From Fragilaria crotonensis (taxonomy: Eukaryota > Bacillariophyta > Fragilariophyceae > Fragilariales > Fragilariaceae): DNA of 64,000 nucleotides. The DNA is taken from contig JAKSYS010000164.1 of NCBI GenBank assembly GCA_022925895.1, forward strand, positions 1 to 64,000. Direction: 5' to 3'. The translations under genes and the position numbers were made by a program. Position 1 is the stretch's first letter; every line of letters begins with the position of its first letter. Positions 1-11,606 of this stretch are shown in pieces. The notes beneath the pieces are model-generated. The model ran no database searches. It was not told where the DNA came from and worked only from the letters and a program-made list of their open reading frames with translations.

Positions 1-217
1 TGTTGATATTACAAGCTACCGGTACTGTATCATTCAGGATGCTATGAATCATGTATCAAGTATCAAGTACCATTATACGGTACTACATCTGCACAGTACG
101 ACTCGGGATTGAAGGATGACTCGAACAAGGTAATGCTCACTTTTCTATGTTTTAGATAATTCATAACTGAATCAAGACATGCTTTCCTGCAAGGATGATC
201 TACTTGTAGGATTAACA
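1..217 (+). repeat. 5' LTR of copia A
   Basis: Begins TGTTGATATT and ends GGATTAACA, giving TGTT...AACA inverted termini. It matches 6296-6513 base for base except for one C missing near 111-112. Copy B carries a diverged version at 27477-27685. The short open frame beginning at 179 lies in the LTR and leader and is not a gene. Confidence 0.93.
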
Positions 218-235
218 GTTTATCAGACCCAACGG
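218..235 (+). other. Primer binding site of copia A
   Basis: GTTTATCAGACCCAACGG directly follows the LTR. GTTTATCAGACCCA recurs at the same place in B (27686), C (33892-33906, minus), D (45958-45972, minus) and L (47279), which supports its role as the minus-strand primer site. Its complement contains TGGGT-CTGATAA-AC, which resembles a tRNA anticodon arm. The bases 236-632 that follow are untranslated leader; I see no other gene there. Confidence 0.75.
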
Positions 236-632
236 CTCAATGACATGAATGGCGCCATCCGATCGGTAGTATGGAGATCACGGTTGATCATTTCATCATG
301 GCTAAGAATGGCCGCATGTGATGAAACGATGTTGAGCAGATTACGTCGGGAATTGATGAGAAATTGCGTAGGTGTTCTCATACCCGAAAGACCGCAATAC
401 TACGATAGACGTGCCATACGGATAAGTAAATGACCGTGGCACGGAACGAATCAGTCTCTCAAAGACCGATTCGCAACAAATCTCCTAAATGTGATTAAGG
501 CAAGTCATTATCCGATCGGCATAAATGTTGGCACTCTGAAGGCGTTGGTATTCCCGGTTTTCACCCTTGTATACCCTTGCTTGTTTCTTTAGGAATTTTC
601 ACACAAGACCACACCGAACCGATATCTCGACC

Positions 633-1995
633 ATGAACGCTGCCCTCCAACGATGCGGCTTTAACGCCCCGACTGTCACGTGGTTGATTGCTCAGGGATT
701 TGCAACCCCGAATGACTTGATGCTCGCAACTGAGTCGGATCTCGACTCGATTGCCAGGAGTGTTGCTAGATCTGCACCGCGAGGAGCAGGCAACGTTACG
801 ATGCCATTCATCGCAGTGAAGAACTTGAAAGGCTTCCGTTTCTGGGCGGATGAGCGCAAGCGGACCGGGTTCGAAGCGAACCCCGAAAGTTTCACAGCTG
901 ACAAGGTTCCTGAGTTCACGGCCAAGTGCCAAGAATACCAGGAACAGAAGGAGGCAGCAAAGACGAAGATGCATCCAAGCCTGACAGTCTTAAGAAGTTG
1001 GTCAACTGGGCATTGTGGAATGAGTCCTTCCAGAATTACCTTCGTCAAATCCTTAGTGCTGCGAAGATCCCACTCGTTTACCTCACCAGGGACGAAAGGA
1101 AGCGCCAGAGAATGTTCTTGATCCAGCGGACTTTGGAAGTCCAATGGAGTACCTTATTGAAGCGACGGTACTCGAGGGACGACATTACGAATTGGATAAC
1201 CCTCGATTCTATCGGGAATTGAAGACATTTGTCGTAAACGGAGAAGGTGGTCATACATCAAGAAATTCGAGAGGTCGCAGGACGGTCGGAAGGCGTACTT
1301 GGCATTGAAGACGCAGTGTGAAGGCACCGCGTCCAAGATCACACGTAAGAACAAAGCCTACGCGTCGATCGCGAACGCGTCCTACAGTGGGTCGCGTCGC
1401 CAGTATAAATTCCAAGATTTTATCAATGTCCACCAGACCGCTCACAATGAAATCCTTGATTGTGATCCAACCGAGGCCGTCCCGAATCCAAGAAAGTTGC
1501 TGATTTTCTCAAGGGAATTACCGATCCGAAATTGGAATCTGCCGTCTCAGTGGTGCTTGGCGATCCCAAGCTGCTGAACAATTTCCAGGCATGTCAGCAA
1601 TACCTGTCGACGACCGTGGAAAACAGGGCAACCCTCGAGAGAAGTGAAAGGAACATTTCGGGCGTGAAGAGCGGTGAGAAGACGGATAAGACGGCGAAGG
1701 CAGGAAGTTGCCAAAGGGTTTTAAGTTAGAGAATAAATATTACCCGCCAAAGATCTTCCGACTTCTGAGCCAGGAGCAAAAAGACCAGCTTAAGGAGTGG
1801 GGAGACAAGAAAGGCAAGAGATCCGTGGCCGCTTTAAAGAAACAAATCAAGGAGGAGTTGAAGAACGAGATGAAGAAACTGGCAAAGGAAACGACAATGA
1901 TGGCGATGATGACCATGAGTCAAGCGCAGATGAAGCGGCCGAAGGAATTCGGTCGCGGCGCTCACAAGAAGAAGCAGAAGCTGGATAAGGCCTGA
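633..1995 (+). pseudogene. gag of copia A (frameshifted)
   Basis: Capsid/nucleocapsid precursor of the retrotransposon. The start ATG at 633 (MNAALQRCGF) is the same as in copy B at 34400. The reading frame is broken by single-base indels near 960 and 1105 and again between 1230 and 1500; each piece resumes in another frame with clear similarity to copy B (for example NWALWNESFQNYLRQIL, RYSRDDITNW, YQFQDFINVHQTAHNEILD-like stretches). A lysine-rich tail ends at 1995. No CCHC zinc knuckle is visible. The indels differ from those in B, so they arose independently or are sequencing errors. Confidence 0.85.
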
Positions 1996-2013
1996 CAATG
2001 CAGAACCGTTGCG

Positions 2014-5000
2014 ATGGTTTCGCGGGAGGTATACTCAGTGGATTACAATGCAATACACGGAGAGTGTCATCGTTCGGGTCGGTGCGAGATGGACTCTCAC
2101 GCCGACACATGCGTGGCAGGAAGTAATTGCGTGGTTCTCGAGTATACCGGGAGATCAGCTGAGGTCGAGGCTTATTCGCCTGATTACCCGTCGAAGCAGA
2201 TTCCTATCGCAACGGTTGCAACGGCCTACGATTGTCCGACTTCCGGGGCCACGTATGTGATAATCATTAACGAAGCTCTTTACTTCGGAGACTCCTTACC
2301 ATTTTCGTTACTTTCCCCTAACCAGCTCCGGGACAACGATGTCCACGTCGACGAACGACACAGGCAACATGCACCTGACTCGATATTCGGTATTCTCGTT
2401 CCGTCCGAACCCCTACGAATCCCTTTTACCCTCGAAGGAGTTGTTGCCGGCTTTGATTCGAGACCCCAACCCAAGACGAGCTTGATAATACTGCCCTGCA
2501 TGTCGAACTCACCTCCGACGTTGAGTGGATTCCCCACCTTCGCGCTCTCGCTCGCGGAGGAGGATGTGTTGGACTCCGAAGACGAAGAGGAGATTACGAA
2601 CTTGCGAGCAAGGCGCTTGAAGGTCCTACACTCCAAGGCAACGAAACAGAAGATCAAGAGTTGCATGCAGGTTCTTGCAGCGAGCCAGTTCCCTTCGAAA
2701 TGCAAATCGCAAACGAAGTAAATCTGCTGAATCAGACCGACCCGATACTGCGAAGGGTCGCAGCACTTACGACGACAGCGGATGCGAGCTCGGAGGAGAT
2801 TGGCATTGCGGCGATACGAACTGGAGATGTGACTTCCGATGTAACCCCAGAAAATGTGGCACGACGCTGGATGGTTGGATTAGAGACGGCAAAGAACTCC
2901 TTGAAGGTGACCACAACAAGGAATCCGGTCGATACCGAATCCAGCGACGCGACGTTTTAAAACTCAGATGGCACATCTGCGCTATCCAAGGTTGAGGGGG
3001 ATGTTTTACGCCGACATAATGGAACCGAAGATCAAATCAATTGATTCGCAACGATATGCTCACATTATTGGGAATGGCCGGGGATACACGAAGGCTTACC
3101 CGATGGAGCGTAAGAACGAGTCAATCTATGCGCTAGATGATTTTGTCAAGAAAGTGGGAATTCCAGAAGTATTGTTGTGCGATAACGACGCCACAATGGA
3201 AGGATGGGGCGAGTGGAAGAAGAGGATCCGGAAGTATTCAATTGATCCGAAGTACACGGAACCCTATTCACCGTTTCAGAACAAGGCTGAATTGGACATC
3301 AGAGAGTTGAAGAGGATGATCCGAAGATTCCAAGACAAGACGCGATCACCAAGAAGACTCTGGAATTATCTCGTCAACCTTTGCGGGATCAGATCCTTCG
3401 TTGCGGGACACATCCGGATCTACAAGGACGCTCTGCCTTCGAACAGGTCCATGGGTGGACACCAGATATTTCGCTCTACGTTATGCATGGTTGGTACGAA
3501 GTTATTTCTTACCTCGACAATGACAACGAGCGGAAGTTGGCATGCTGGTTAGGGCCAGCAGAAGATTATGGTGGCGGGGACGCAGCGTTCCTGTTACCGA
3601 AGTCGGCAAAGCCAATCGTGAGGAGCACGTTCTGGGCCCTAACACCTGATGAACGTGCAGATCGAAGGGAGATCGCGGAATTGTTGGAATCGATAGAAGA
3701 GAAGATAGGGATAAGCGGACAAACGAGGAGGTGGCGGAAGAGCTTGGTGAAAATCAGTTTCCCTGGTTGACATCTTCGGGGACTTGAATGACGCAACGGA
3801 GGACGGAGGAGAATTCGACGCTCCGACGCTGATGATTATACCCCGGAGGCTTTGATCAGTACTTAACTGCTGAGATAGTAACCGACCGCGGCGGAGATAT
3901 CCTTCGCGGCACCGTGAAAAGCCGAAAAGAGATCATGACGGAAAGCCAATTGGATCGTCAAACCCAAATCCTTTATTGGATTCCCGCGAATACCTTGTGT
4001 GTTTCGAGGACGGGACGGAGGAGACATACACTGCGAATCTAATTGCTGAGTGTTTATACTCGCAAATAGATGACGATGGTCGACGCTTGCAAGTGATGCA
4101 GGAGATCGTTGACCACGAAAGAGTCATAGTGCGCTACGAGAGGACGAGGCGTACTACTCTACCAAGACTGGACCGAAACCAAAGAGAACGACAAAGGGCT
4201 GGCGCCTATTAGTCGAATGGAAAGACGGTTCCAGTACTTGGGTACCGCTGGCAGATTTAAAGGACTCTTACCCAGTTCAAGTTGCCGACTACGCCGTTAC
4301 AAACAACCTGTCAAACGAACCAGCGTTCCGATGGTGGGTTCCATTTGTACTCAAGAAACGAGAAAGGATTCTAAAAAAGGTCAAGTCGAAATATTGGTCG
4401 GTTTCACACAAATACGGATTAGAACTCCCGAAAAGTGTCGCCCATGCGTTAGCGATCGACAAGAGAACGGGAACGGATTTCTGGACGAAGGCGATCGAAA
4501 AAGAGATTCGGAACGTTTTCCCTGCATTCGAGTTTATCGAAGACGACGACACAAAAGTTCCACCTGGGTACGAGTTCGTTGATACATATTTTGTCTTCGA
4601 CATCAAAATGGACCTTACTAGAAAGGCCAGATTGGTAGCGCGAGGCAATATGACCGAGGCAACGAAGGAACAAACGTTTGCGTCTGTCGTGAGCAGAGAT
4701 ACGGTGAGACTCTTCTTCCTCTTGGCCGCTCTCAACGATTTAGACCTCTTGTCGTGTGATATTCAAAATGCTTACCTGGCGGCACCGAATAAGGAAAAGG
4801 TGTGGACTAAGTTTACTGATCAATTAGGACCTGAGTACAATGGTAAAAGAGCTATAATCGCGAAAGCTCTCTATGGCTTAAGATCGAGCGGAAGATCGTT
4901 TCGCGACTACTTGGCTAAGAATTTAAGGGAACTGGGCTTCGCGTCGTCGAAAGCTGACCCTGATCTGTGGATGAAAGCGGCGGTCAAACCGAACGGGGAC

Positions 5001-6112
5001 AAAGTCTACGAGTACGTCATATCGTACGTGGACGACTTGATTTTTCAAGGAATAGATCCGGAGGGCTTTATGGATGCCCTGGGACAGCGTTTTACCTTGA
5101 AGCCCGGGAGCATTAAAGAACCAGATACTTATTTGGGCGTTGACATAAAGAAATTCCGTATCCCAGATTCTGACGAGCCCGATAAGGTGCGGTGGGCGTT
5201 CGAGTCAACTTCATACGTGAAGAAGGCGATCGCCGACCTGGAAAAGGAACTTGAAGATGCCGATCTCAGACTGTTGCCAAATGCAAAGACTCCGCTGGCA
5301 AGTGGATACCGGCCTGAGTTAGACCTTTCAGCGGAGTTGGGAGCAAACAATTGAACTACTATCAAGGTTTGATTGGCGTCCTCAGATGGATTTGCGAAAT
5401 TGGGAGGATTGATGTTTTGATGCCGGTGTCGTTAATGTCGCGGTACTTGGTATCGGCACGACAAGGACATTTAGAACAAGTCTTCCATATTTTTGCATAC
5501 TTAAAGCATCATCCGAGATCGACAATGGTGTTCGACGATACGATCCCGACATTCCGAGGTGAGCGATTCGTCAAATGTGACTGGTCCGAGTTCTACCCCG
5601 ACGCAGCCGAAGCAATACCCGAAAACATGCCGACGCCACGTGGAAAGGATGTCACAATGTCATGTTTCGTGGATGCTGACCACGCAGGGTGTAGAGAGAC
5701 AAGGAGGTCACATTCAGGGATCTTAATATTCGTTAATCGAGCGCCGATACTTTGGTTTTCCAAGAGGCAGAATACGGTCGAGGCGTCTACGTATGGTTCA
5801 GAGTTACTTGCAATGCGACTATCGATTGAGATGATAGAGGGACTACGTTACAAACTGCGGATGATGGGTGTTCCGCTAACCGAGGAATGCTCCGTGTTTT
5901 GTGATAATTCGGCAGTTGTGACTAATTCCCGACCTGAATCGACACTCAAGAAGAAGCACGCTGCAATTAACTTTCACCGCGTACGCGAAGCGATTGCTGC
6001 CGGGACCATCAGGGTGGCAAAAGAAAACACACAGACGAACTTGGCAGATATCTTGACAAAGTTAATGCCAGGACCGAAGATGAAGGAGTTGTTGCATAAC
6101 ATACTCTGGTAA
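2014..6112 (+). pseudogene. pol of copia A: protease, integrase, chromo-like, RT, RNase H (frameshifted)
   Basis: Reading in order: aspartic protease around 2089 (MDSHADTCVAG); a helix-turn-helix-like stretch near 2850 (NVARRWMVGLETAKNSLKV); an integrase core at 2968-3552 with Asp in FYADIM, Asp in LLCDNDATM and Glu in NKAELDIRELKR; a chromo-like pair at about 3976-4300 (ECLYSQIDDDGRR, then GWRLLVEWKDGSSTWVPL in another frame); reverse transcriptase at 4608-5354 with SYVDDL; RNase H at 5351-6112 with FVDADHAG, SELLAMRL and FCDNSAV. At least six frame changes separate these blocks, so no polyprotein can be made as the sequence stands. C-terminal NLADILTK is the usual copia ending. Confidence 0.88.
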
Positions 6113-6295
6113 TCGACGACCAACACCCGGGGACACGAATTGGGTAGTCGCGATATAATGGTAACTGTCCATCGAAAACAGTAGGTGACCGTCGCAGGGT
6201 TATATATGTTAACGACGTAGCCGGGGCCTCTGTCGATCGGTTCAGGAAGTGTGATTCGCCTCTGATTCAGGAACTTAATTCAGAGTCGCGGGGAC

Positions 6296-6513
6296 TGTTG
6301 ATATTACAAGCTACCGGTACTGTATCATTCAGGATGCTATGAATCATGTATCAAGTATCAAGTACCATTATACGGTACTACATCTGCACAGTACGACTCG
6401 GGATTGAAGGATGACTCCGAACAAGGTAATGCTCACTTTTCTATGTTTTAGATAATTCATAACTGAATCAAGACATGCTTTCCTGCAAGGATGATCTACT
6501 TGTAGGATTAACA
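6296..6513 (+). repeat. 3' LTR of copia A with preceding polypurine tract
   Basis: The second copy of the LTR at 1-217, identical except for one extra C. It is preceded by GTCGCGGGGAC (6285-6295), a polypurine tract also seen before the 3' LTR of E (7750-7760) and, on the minus strand, next to the LTRs of C and D. The LTR is followed directly by TATGTTGATGATG, the YVDD codons of the interrupted element E. Confidence 0.93.
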
Positions 6514-7611
6514 TATGTTGATGATGTTTTGATTATTTCGCATGCACCGGAAGAACATTTAAAAATCATACAGGCAAATTATGAATTGAATCCGGCAAGT
6601 ATAGGACCTCCGAATCGGTATTTGGGTGCCGATGTGGAGAAGGTACAGAAGCCGGGTGATCCAACTGGTCGTGAGTACTGGTCGTTTTCTGCCAGAACAT
6701 ATGTCAAGAACGCGGTGAAGAATGTGAAATTATTGTTACAAGAAGAAGGACGAGGACTTAAGTCGACCGCTAAGACACCATTTCCGAGTTCGTCCTATCG
6801 GCCGGAGGTGGACACGACTGACGAATGCAATAGTGAGCAGGCAACCCGGTTCCAAAACTTGATTGGTGTTCTACGCTGGGCAGTCGAGTTGGGACGCCTT
6901 GATGTATACACTGAGGTGGCATTGTTGTCACAACATTTGGCCTTGCCGAGGGTTGGTCACCTCGAGGCTGTGTACCATGTGTTTGCATACTTGGCGAAAC
7001 ACGAGACATCGCGTATTATCTTCGACTCATCTGACCAGGTACCCTATGATCCGACATACCATCGTCCTGATTGGTCAGCGTTTTACGAGAACCTTGAGGA
7101 AGAATTACCGCCGAAGATGCCGGAACCCCTGGGTAAAGCGGTGACTATGCACGTGTTTGTCGACGCTAATCATGCTGGTAATGTCGTAACACGACGATCA
7201 CATACAGGAATCCTAATGTTCATTCAAAACTCACCCATTTTATGGTTAAGTCGGAGACAGAATACAGTGGAGACGTCAACGTTTGGAAGTGAATTTGTTG
7301 CAATGCGAACGGCTAGGGATCTCTGTATTGCAATGAGGTATAAATTGAGAATGTTTGGAGTGCCAATTGATGGTCCGGCTCAAGTTTACTGCGATAATCA
7401 AGGAGTGGTCAAGAATACCAGTGTCCCAGAGTCGGTGCTATCAAAGAAACACAATGCGATAAATTACCATGCGGTACGAGAGGCAGTAGCAGCTGGAGTG
7501 TTACAAGTGCATAAAGAGGATACGCAGACAAACTTGGCGGATTTGTTTACGAAAGTACTTCATGCGGATCGACGAAAGGAGTTGATAACTTCCATTTTGC
7601 ACAATTTCTGA
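6514..7611 (+). pseudogene. Copia E pol fragment: RT palm to RNase H, cut by A
   Basis: The open frame starts at YVDDVLII, the catalytic YxDD box of a copia reverse transcriptase, and runs uninterrupted through the RT thumb (GVLRWAVELGRLDVYTEVAL) and RNase H (VFVDANHAG, SEFVAMRTAR, YCDNQGVV, NLADLFTKV) to a stop at 7611. It is similar to, but clearly distinct from, A and C. All of gag, protease, integrase and the RT fingers lie left of the window. The frame is open for 365 codons, so E was intact or nearly so when A inserted. Confidence 0.9.
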
Positions 7612-8389
7612 ATGCCCAAGGTTTCCACCGTTCGATTGTTTCGTTCGGTTCGGTACCTCCTGCGCGAGCATGACTCGTGGGCTACTACATGCAGGTCGAT
7701 GTTTTATTTTGTGAGGGTTCTTGCTATCATGCATACACACGACGTCCGGTTCGCGGGGACTGTTTAATGCTGGTCGTACTGTCTACTGTACTATCGGTGG
7801 GTCATTATATCGATCCGGACTCGTGATTCAGTCATTATGTGAACGTAACGTGTATCTTTATATATCCTACTATATTATAAATTAATTGTGTGCGTGTGTG
7901 CGTGCGTGCGTCCGTCTGTTACGGAGTATGACCACTCTGGGGTACTGGATCAAATGAATACTGTCTGAATTTTTTCGCTTCGCCAGGGTTGAGTACTGAA
8001 AGTAAACAGTAACAGTAAAAGTAGTGGTACGGAGTACGACCAGGTTGGGGGTACTGTACGTCCAGTTTCCTGTAGTAGACACTCCGATCAAATGTGAGGT
8101 ACCCACTAGTTATATTATAATATTGTTTTAACCTGTTGTTATTGATCTTCTTGCTTGTGTGGTAAGTGTTTCTTTGGACATGACGGCTTATCTTAAACAT
8201 CTTTTATCGCACCTTCATGTTACTGTGACCGTCTTTTCTCAATTCCCCTCTGGACATCTCAAGTAAAAGCATTGGAGTCTTTTTTATCTATTTTGAACCC
8301 TTGGCCTTAGGATTTGCCTGACATGCTATCCGCTCCCGTTCATATTGAAGATTTACGACACTATTTGAGGATTGCCAGTCGCATCTATT
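7612..8389. other. Copia E 3' end and intergenic spacer
   Basis: TTCGCGGGGAC at 7750-7760 is the polypurine tract of E, and its 3' LTR should begin at TGTTTAATGC, 7761. The LTR end could not be fixed because no second copy lies in the window. Inside the stretch are a GTGTGCG/GTGC simple repeat (7886-7917) and two diverged 28-bp direct repeats, ACGGAGTA(T/C)GACCA..., at 7921 and 8029. The rest is probably 3' untranslated sequence of the PDZ gene. I see no gene here. Confidence 0.55.
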
Positions 8390-11005
8390 TTACACTTTTG
8401 AACTACGACCGAACCACTTAAACCCATTCTTGCCAGCTGGAGGTGTCGCATTCTTCCTAGCTGGCCTTTTCGCAATTTTTTTCTCTTCATTTCTCGAAAT
8501 TGGGAGCATCTTGTGCATCGTGTCAAAAAAGTGTTCTTCCCATGGCATCGATGGTTCCTTGTCATCCACAGGAGTGCGTGCTATTGGCGATTCAGCCGTA
8601 ACGCGTTCCGCATCATCGTCCGGAATCTCTGTGTCTCTTTCTTCGTTTCCCAGTTTATTACTCACTGACCCAACATACCTCAAGAAGGTCAGTTCGATGG
8701 ACTGGGTATTCTTGGCCTTCGATATGAGGCTACAAATATCATCAACATTCATCGCGAGGGCGCTGCGACCGTCGACGGCAGCGAGCTGGTCGCCAATGAG
8801 GATTACATCATCAGGAGACAACTTGGCTGCGTTGCCAGTCGGAAAGACGTTGGCTACCCAGCATCCACAATCATTCTCCTTAAACAACACTATGACCAAA
8901 AGGTACAATTCGTTAATCGTATTCGAAAAGATGTTTCACTGTTGTCCAACAAAGCTTACCTCCAAGTGGTAAGCCAATCTTGACAACTTTGATAACCACT
9001 TCATCCACCAACGATGCGTCACGGTAACTCTCCTCAAATTCCACGCTATGAAGCTTTTGCATCGATTGAGCGGCGTTAAGAGCCATTTCGGCGAGGCAGG
9101 GGACGCGCTCAAGGGAGTTCATTTCGCACCCATTTAATTCAGAGGCTTTCGTCTCAATTTTGTTCTGTTGCGAAGGGAGCTGCGGTCAGACTTGCGGCAA
9201 GGCGTTGTCATTCCTAAAATGTCGAACTTACTTGGTCCACTGGCCCGCCGCGGAGCAGCCATTCGGTCGCGAACGAATCGAATGGGGACAATTTCTCGTC
9301 TTCAACATCCTTCACTTCAACCGCAACTGAGGGCTTAACAAAACGTTGCATTCTGGGTAAGGAAAGAGCGCATGTTCTTTACTGTCCACATCCTTGGTAT
9401 CGGGCGATGCGCAGTCGGGAGACGGGAGGCCAAGAGCCTCACCAACGAGATTGACCCGCCTTCAAGAAATTCCCAAATGGCACCGAAAGGATCATCTTCT
9501 GCAGGAACCACTCTTGCGGGTGATTCCGCTTCAGCCTTCTCGACCGTACCTGCAGTCTTGTCCTCTCGCGACGCACTCGAGCCTCGACTTGTATCACTTA
9601 TGTTGTCACCGTTCGTGGTGAATGAGGCACCATTTCCTTGACTGGCATTCACTATCCCATCCTCTACGAGGGTTCCGAGAGTTTCGGATGCGCAAGATTC
9701 CATGTCGAATTTCTTGTTTTGCTTGTTCCTGTGAGAGCGCCGGCCAGGTTTGCTCGAATTTGGATGGCCGATAAACAAAAAGTCCTTGAAGACATCTTCC
9801 ACCTCACTCTCCATGCTTTTGGTATACTCCGAATTGAGACTGTAACCCGACGCAACAGTTTCGATCCCGGCCGATTCTCCGTCCTCCTTCTTCTCCTGAA
9901 CCATCTGCAAAATCGTGTTGTCCTTCGCGCCACAGCAAACCAAATTAGAAAGTCTTAGCTCTGCCACTTTCGAAAGCTTTTGGGGTGTTCCCTGAAGATT
10001 TCGATCCTTTCGTTGGTATGCTTGCAGCGTATGCTTTTGCAGATTGTCATCACCCTCTTCAGGAGAATTATAGTCAAAGGCAACATCAGCCATTCTCAAG
10101 CTCTTGCCCTCATCAGCACCTTCAAGGTTGAAAAGAGAGTCATCGTCGCAGGCCCAACATGCGACAAGAGGGACCAACCTCGCTAATCCTAGCTTCTCGC
10201 TCAGTTTTCTGGGCGAACTGTCGGTGGCGCTTCCCGGCGACAAATCAAACTCTTCGTAGTTTTGCACTGCCTCATCTGTTGCGTTCGAAATGAATGGCAA
10301 CTGACAAGGCTCAATGTTTAGGCAGTTCGTTAGGAAAGGCATGGTTGCATCTGATTGAGCCAGCGAGAGAGCATACGGTGGAGAACTGGGATACTGCATC
10401 TGCTGCGTAAGGATACTCGGAGGTGAAGCAGATCGACAACGGTGATAGTCACTGTCGTAGGCAGGGAGTAAATGCTTATCTCGCCGACCATATCCACCAG
10501 TCTCGAATAAGCCCGTGTCAGGCGAGGAGTCGCTACAAAGAATGACGAGCTCGTCCTCATAAGCGTCCGCGCACGCGGATGGTTCGTAAGTGCGTTGCAT
10601 TGGTGAAAGGTAACGCGGAGGTGTGCAAAGCGGTACAGGGCGTGACGGTCCCAATTGGTCGAAGGGCATCTCGTCGTCATTCCAGCCAGCTTCGCGCCGA
10701 GGCTTTGGTGGTGGAGTGAGTCTCGATGGTGGATTAGATGTCTGAGGGGCAACTTTTCTCTGGCTATTTTCAACACTTGCTCTTAGGTGGCTTTGGTCAA
10801 ACGTTGAAAAACTCTTTGAGTTAGGCGTGGACGGTGAACTTGAAGACGCAGAAACAGTTGACGGAGTGTAAGTCTCGCGTTGTCCAAGGAGGCTGAATCC
10901 TGTGTCCCCAAAAGGATTAAAGATCTGGTCGAGGATCTGGTTCGATAGTCTTGTGCTGTCCCTACTAAGGGACTGATTGTGTTTGTCGCTTCTAGAGCCC
11001 ATCAT
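8390..11005 (-). CDS. PDZ-domain protein, spliced host gene
   Basis: I read four exons: 11005-9443, 9333-9232, 9164-8960 and 8889-8390, joined by introns of 109, 67 and 70 bp with GTGAGG..TTAAG, GTAAGT..CAACAG and GTAAGC..CATAG ends. Together they give about 789 codons in frame. Start: the first in-frame ATG is at 11005; an in-frame TAA stands at 11050-11048. The first 555 residues are low-complexity and Ser/Pro rich with acidic patches. Near residues 609-690 a PDZ domain appears: KIGLPLGVLFKEN (carboxylate-binding loop), GNAAKLSPDDVILIG, VDGRSALAM. PDZ domains bind C-terminal peptides, so a scaffolding role is likely; partners cannot be told. The C-terminus is basic. Introns 2 and 3 are well supported because they restore the PDZ fold; intron 1's acceptor could instead be at 9353. 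Confidence 0.8.
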
Positions 11006-11057
11006 CGCCGCACTCTGCTTGACTTTTTTAACCGGGAATCGCCACACTTACAACTTA

Positions 11058-11084
11058 GAGCATGCGCACCGGTAGCGCTATTTT
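11058..11084 (+). repeat. Left terminal inverted repeat of N
   Basis: GAGCATG, then CG, then CACCGGTAGCGCTATTTT. Pairs with 20461-20486 in reverse complement; the mismatched pair is CG versus AA. Flanked on the outside by TTA. Confidence 0.8.
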
Positions 11085-11242
11085 GTAGCGTCTTTAGAAA
11101 CTTAAGGTGTCTTTAGCCCCAAACATTGAAAAGTGTAGGACAAAAAAGGACAATTTTGGCGATCCTCGCTATCTCCAGATTTCCAATACCACTAAAATCG
11201 TAGTCGTACATCCTGTTCCTGACTTCATGACCTTTCCAAATC

Positions 11243-11601
11243 TTACATGGTCTGTAGGAGTACAGTACGGTCGTGACTCCAGCAAACTGGCTGGGCAGAA
11301 ACTGCTACTCAAGTACAGTATCCGTCCTACTAGCACACGGTGCACCTGCGCCTTCGCAGGGTCGTCCCAAGCAACGGTACACTACTACCATCCATCGGTT
11401 CGCTCACAGGGACGGATTTCGAATTCGGGGGCAGTTCGGCTTCCAGCTGTTTCGCCAAGGGAATCCACAAGCGAACTCAAGCGGGAACGCGCCAAGTCGC
11501 AGCAGGAGTGGAAAAACTAGGCTCACATCTATCCATCACCGGATCGATTGTGCCATTCACTCCCTGCAACCAAGTTACTACTAGTTTAAGTCTTTTAATT
11601 T
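11243..11601 (+). repeat. Split direct repeat A1 of the DIRS-order element
   Basis: TTACATGGTCTGTAGG to AGTCTTTTAATTT, repeated as A2 at 18181-18539 with the same length. It ends five bases before the gag ATG, so it includes the 5' untranslated leader. Confidence 0.92.
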
Positions 11602-11606
11602 GTTCA

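Larger units (their letters stand above)
1..6513 (+). mobile_element. Ty1/copia LTR retrotransposon copy A, nested in copia copy E
   Basis: A complete LTR element: a direct repeat at 1-217 and 6296-6513, a primer site right after the first LTR, gag then protease, integrase, reverse transcriptase and RNase H in copia order, and a purine-rich tract (GCGGGGA) just before the 3' LTR. The two LTRs differ by a single inserted C, so the insertion should be young, yet the coding region carries many frameshifts. The right LTR abuts the YVDD codons of a second copia pol, so A landed in the reverse transcriptase of E. The window begins at the first base of the 5' LTR, so the left target duplication cannot be seen. 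Confidence 0.93.

Noticed and set aside
179-433. 84-codon frame beginning MLSCKDDLLVGL
   Set aside because: It lies in the LTR and leader of copia A; the same start precedes the E fragment only because the 3' LTR happens to be in frame with it.
7761-8389. A defined end for the 3' LTR of copia E
   Set aside because: The start is set by the purine tract, but without the other LTR any end point would be a guess.
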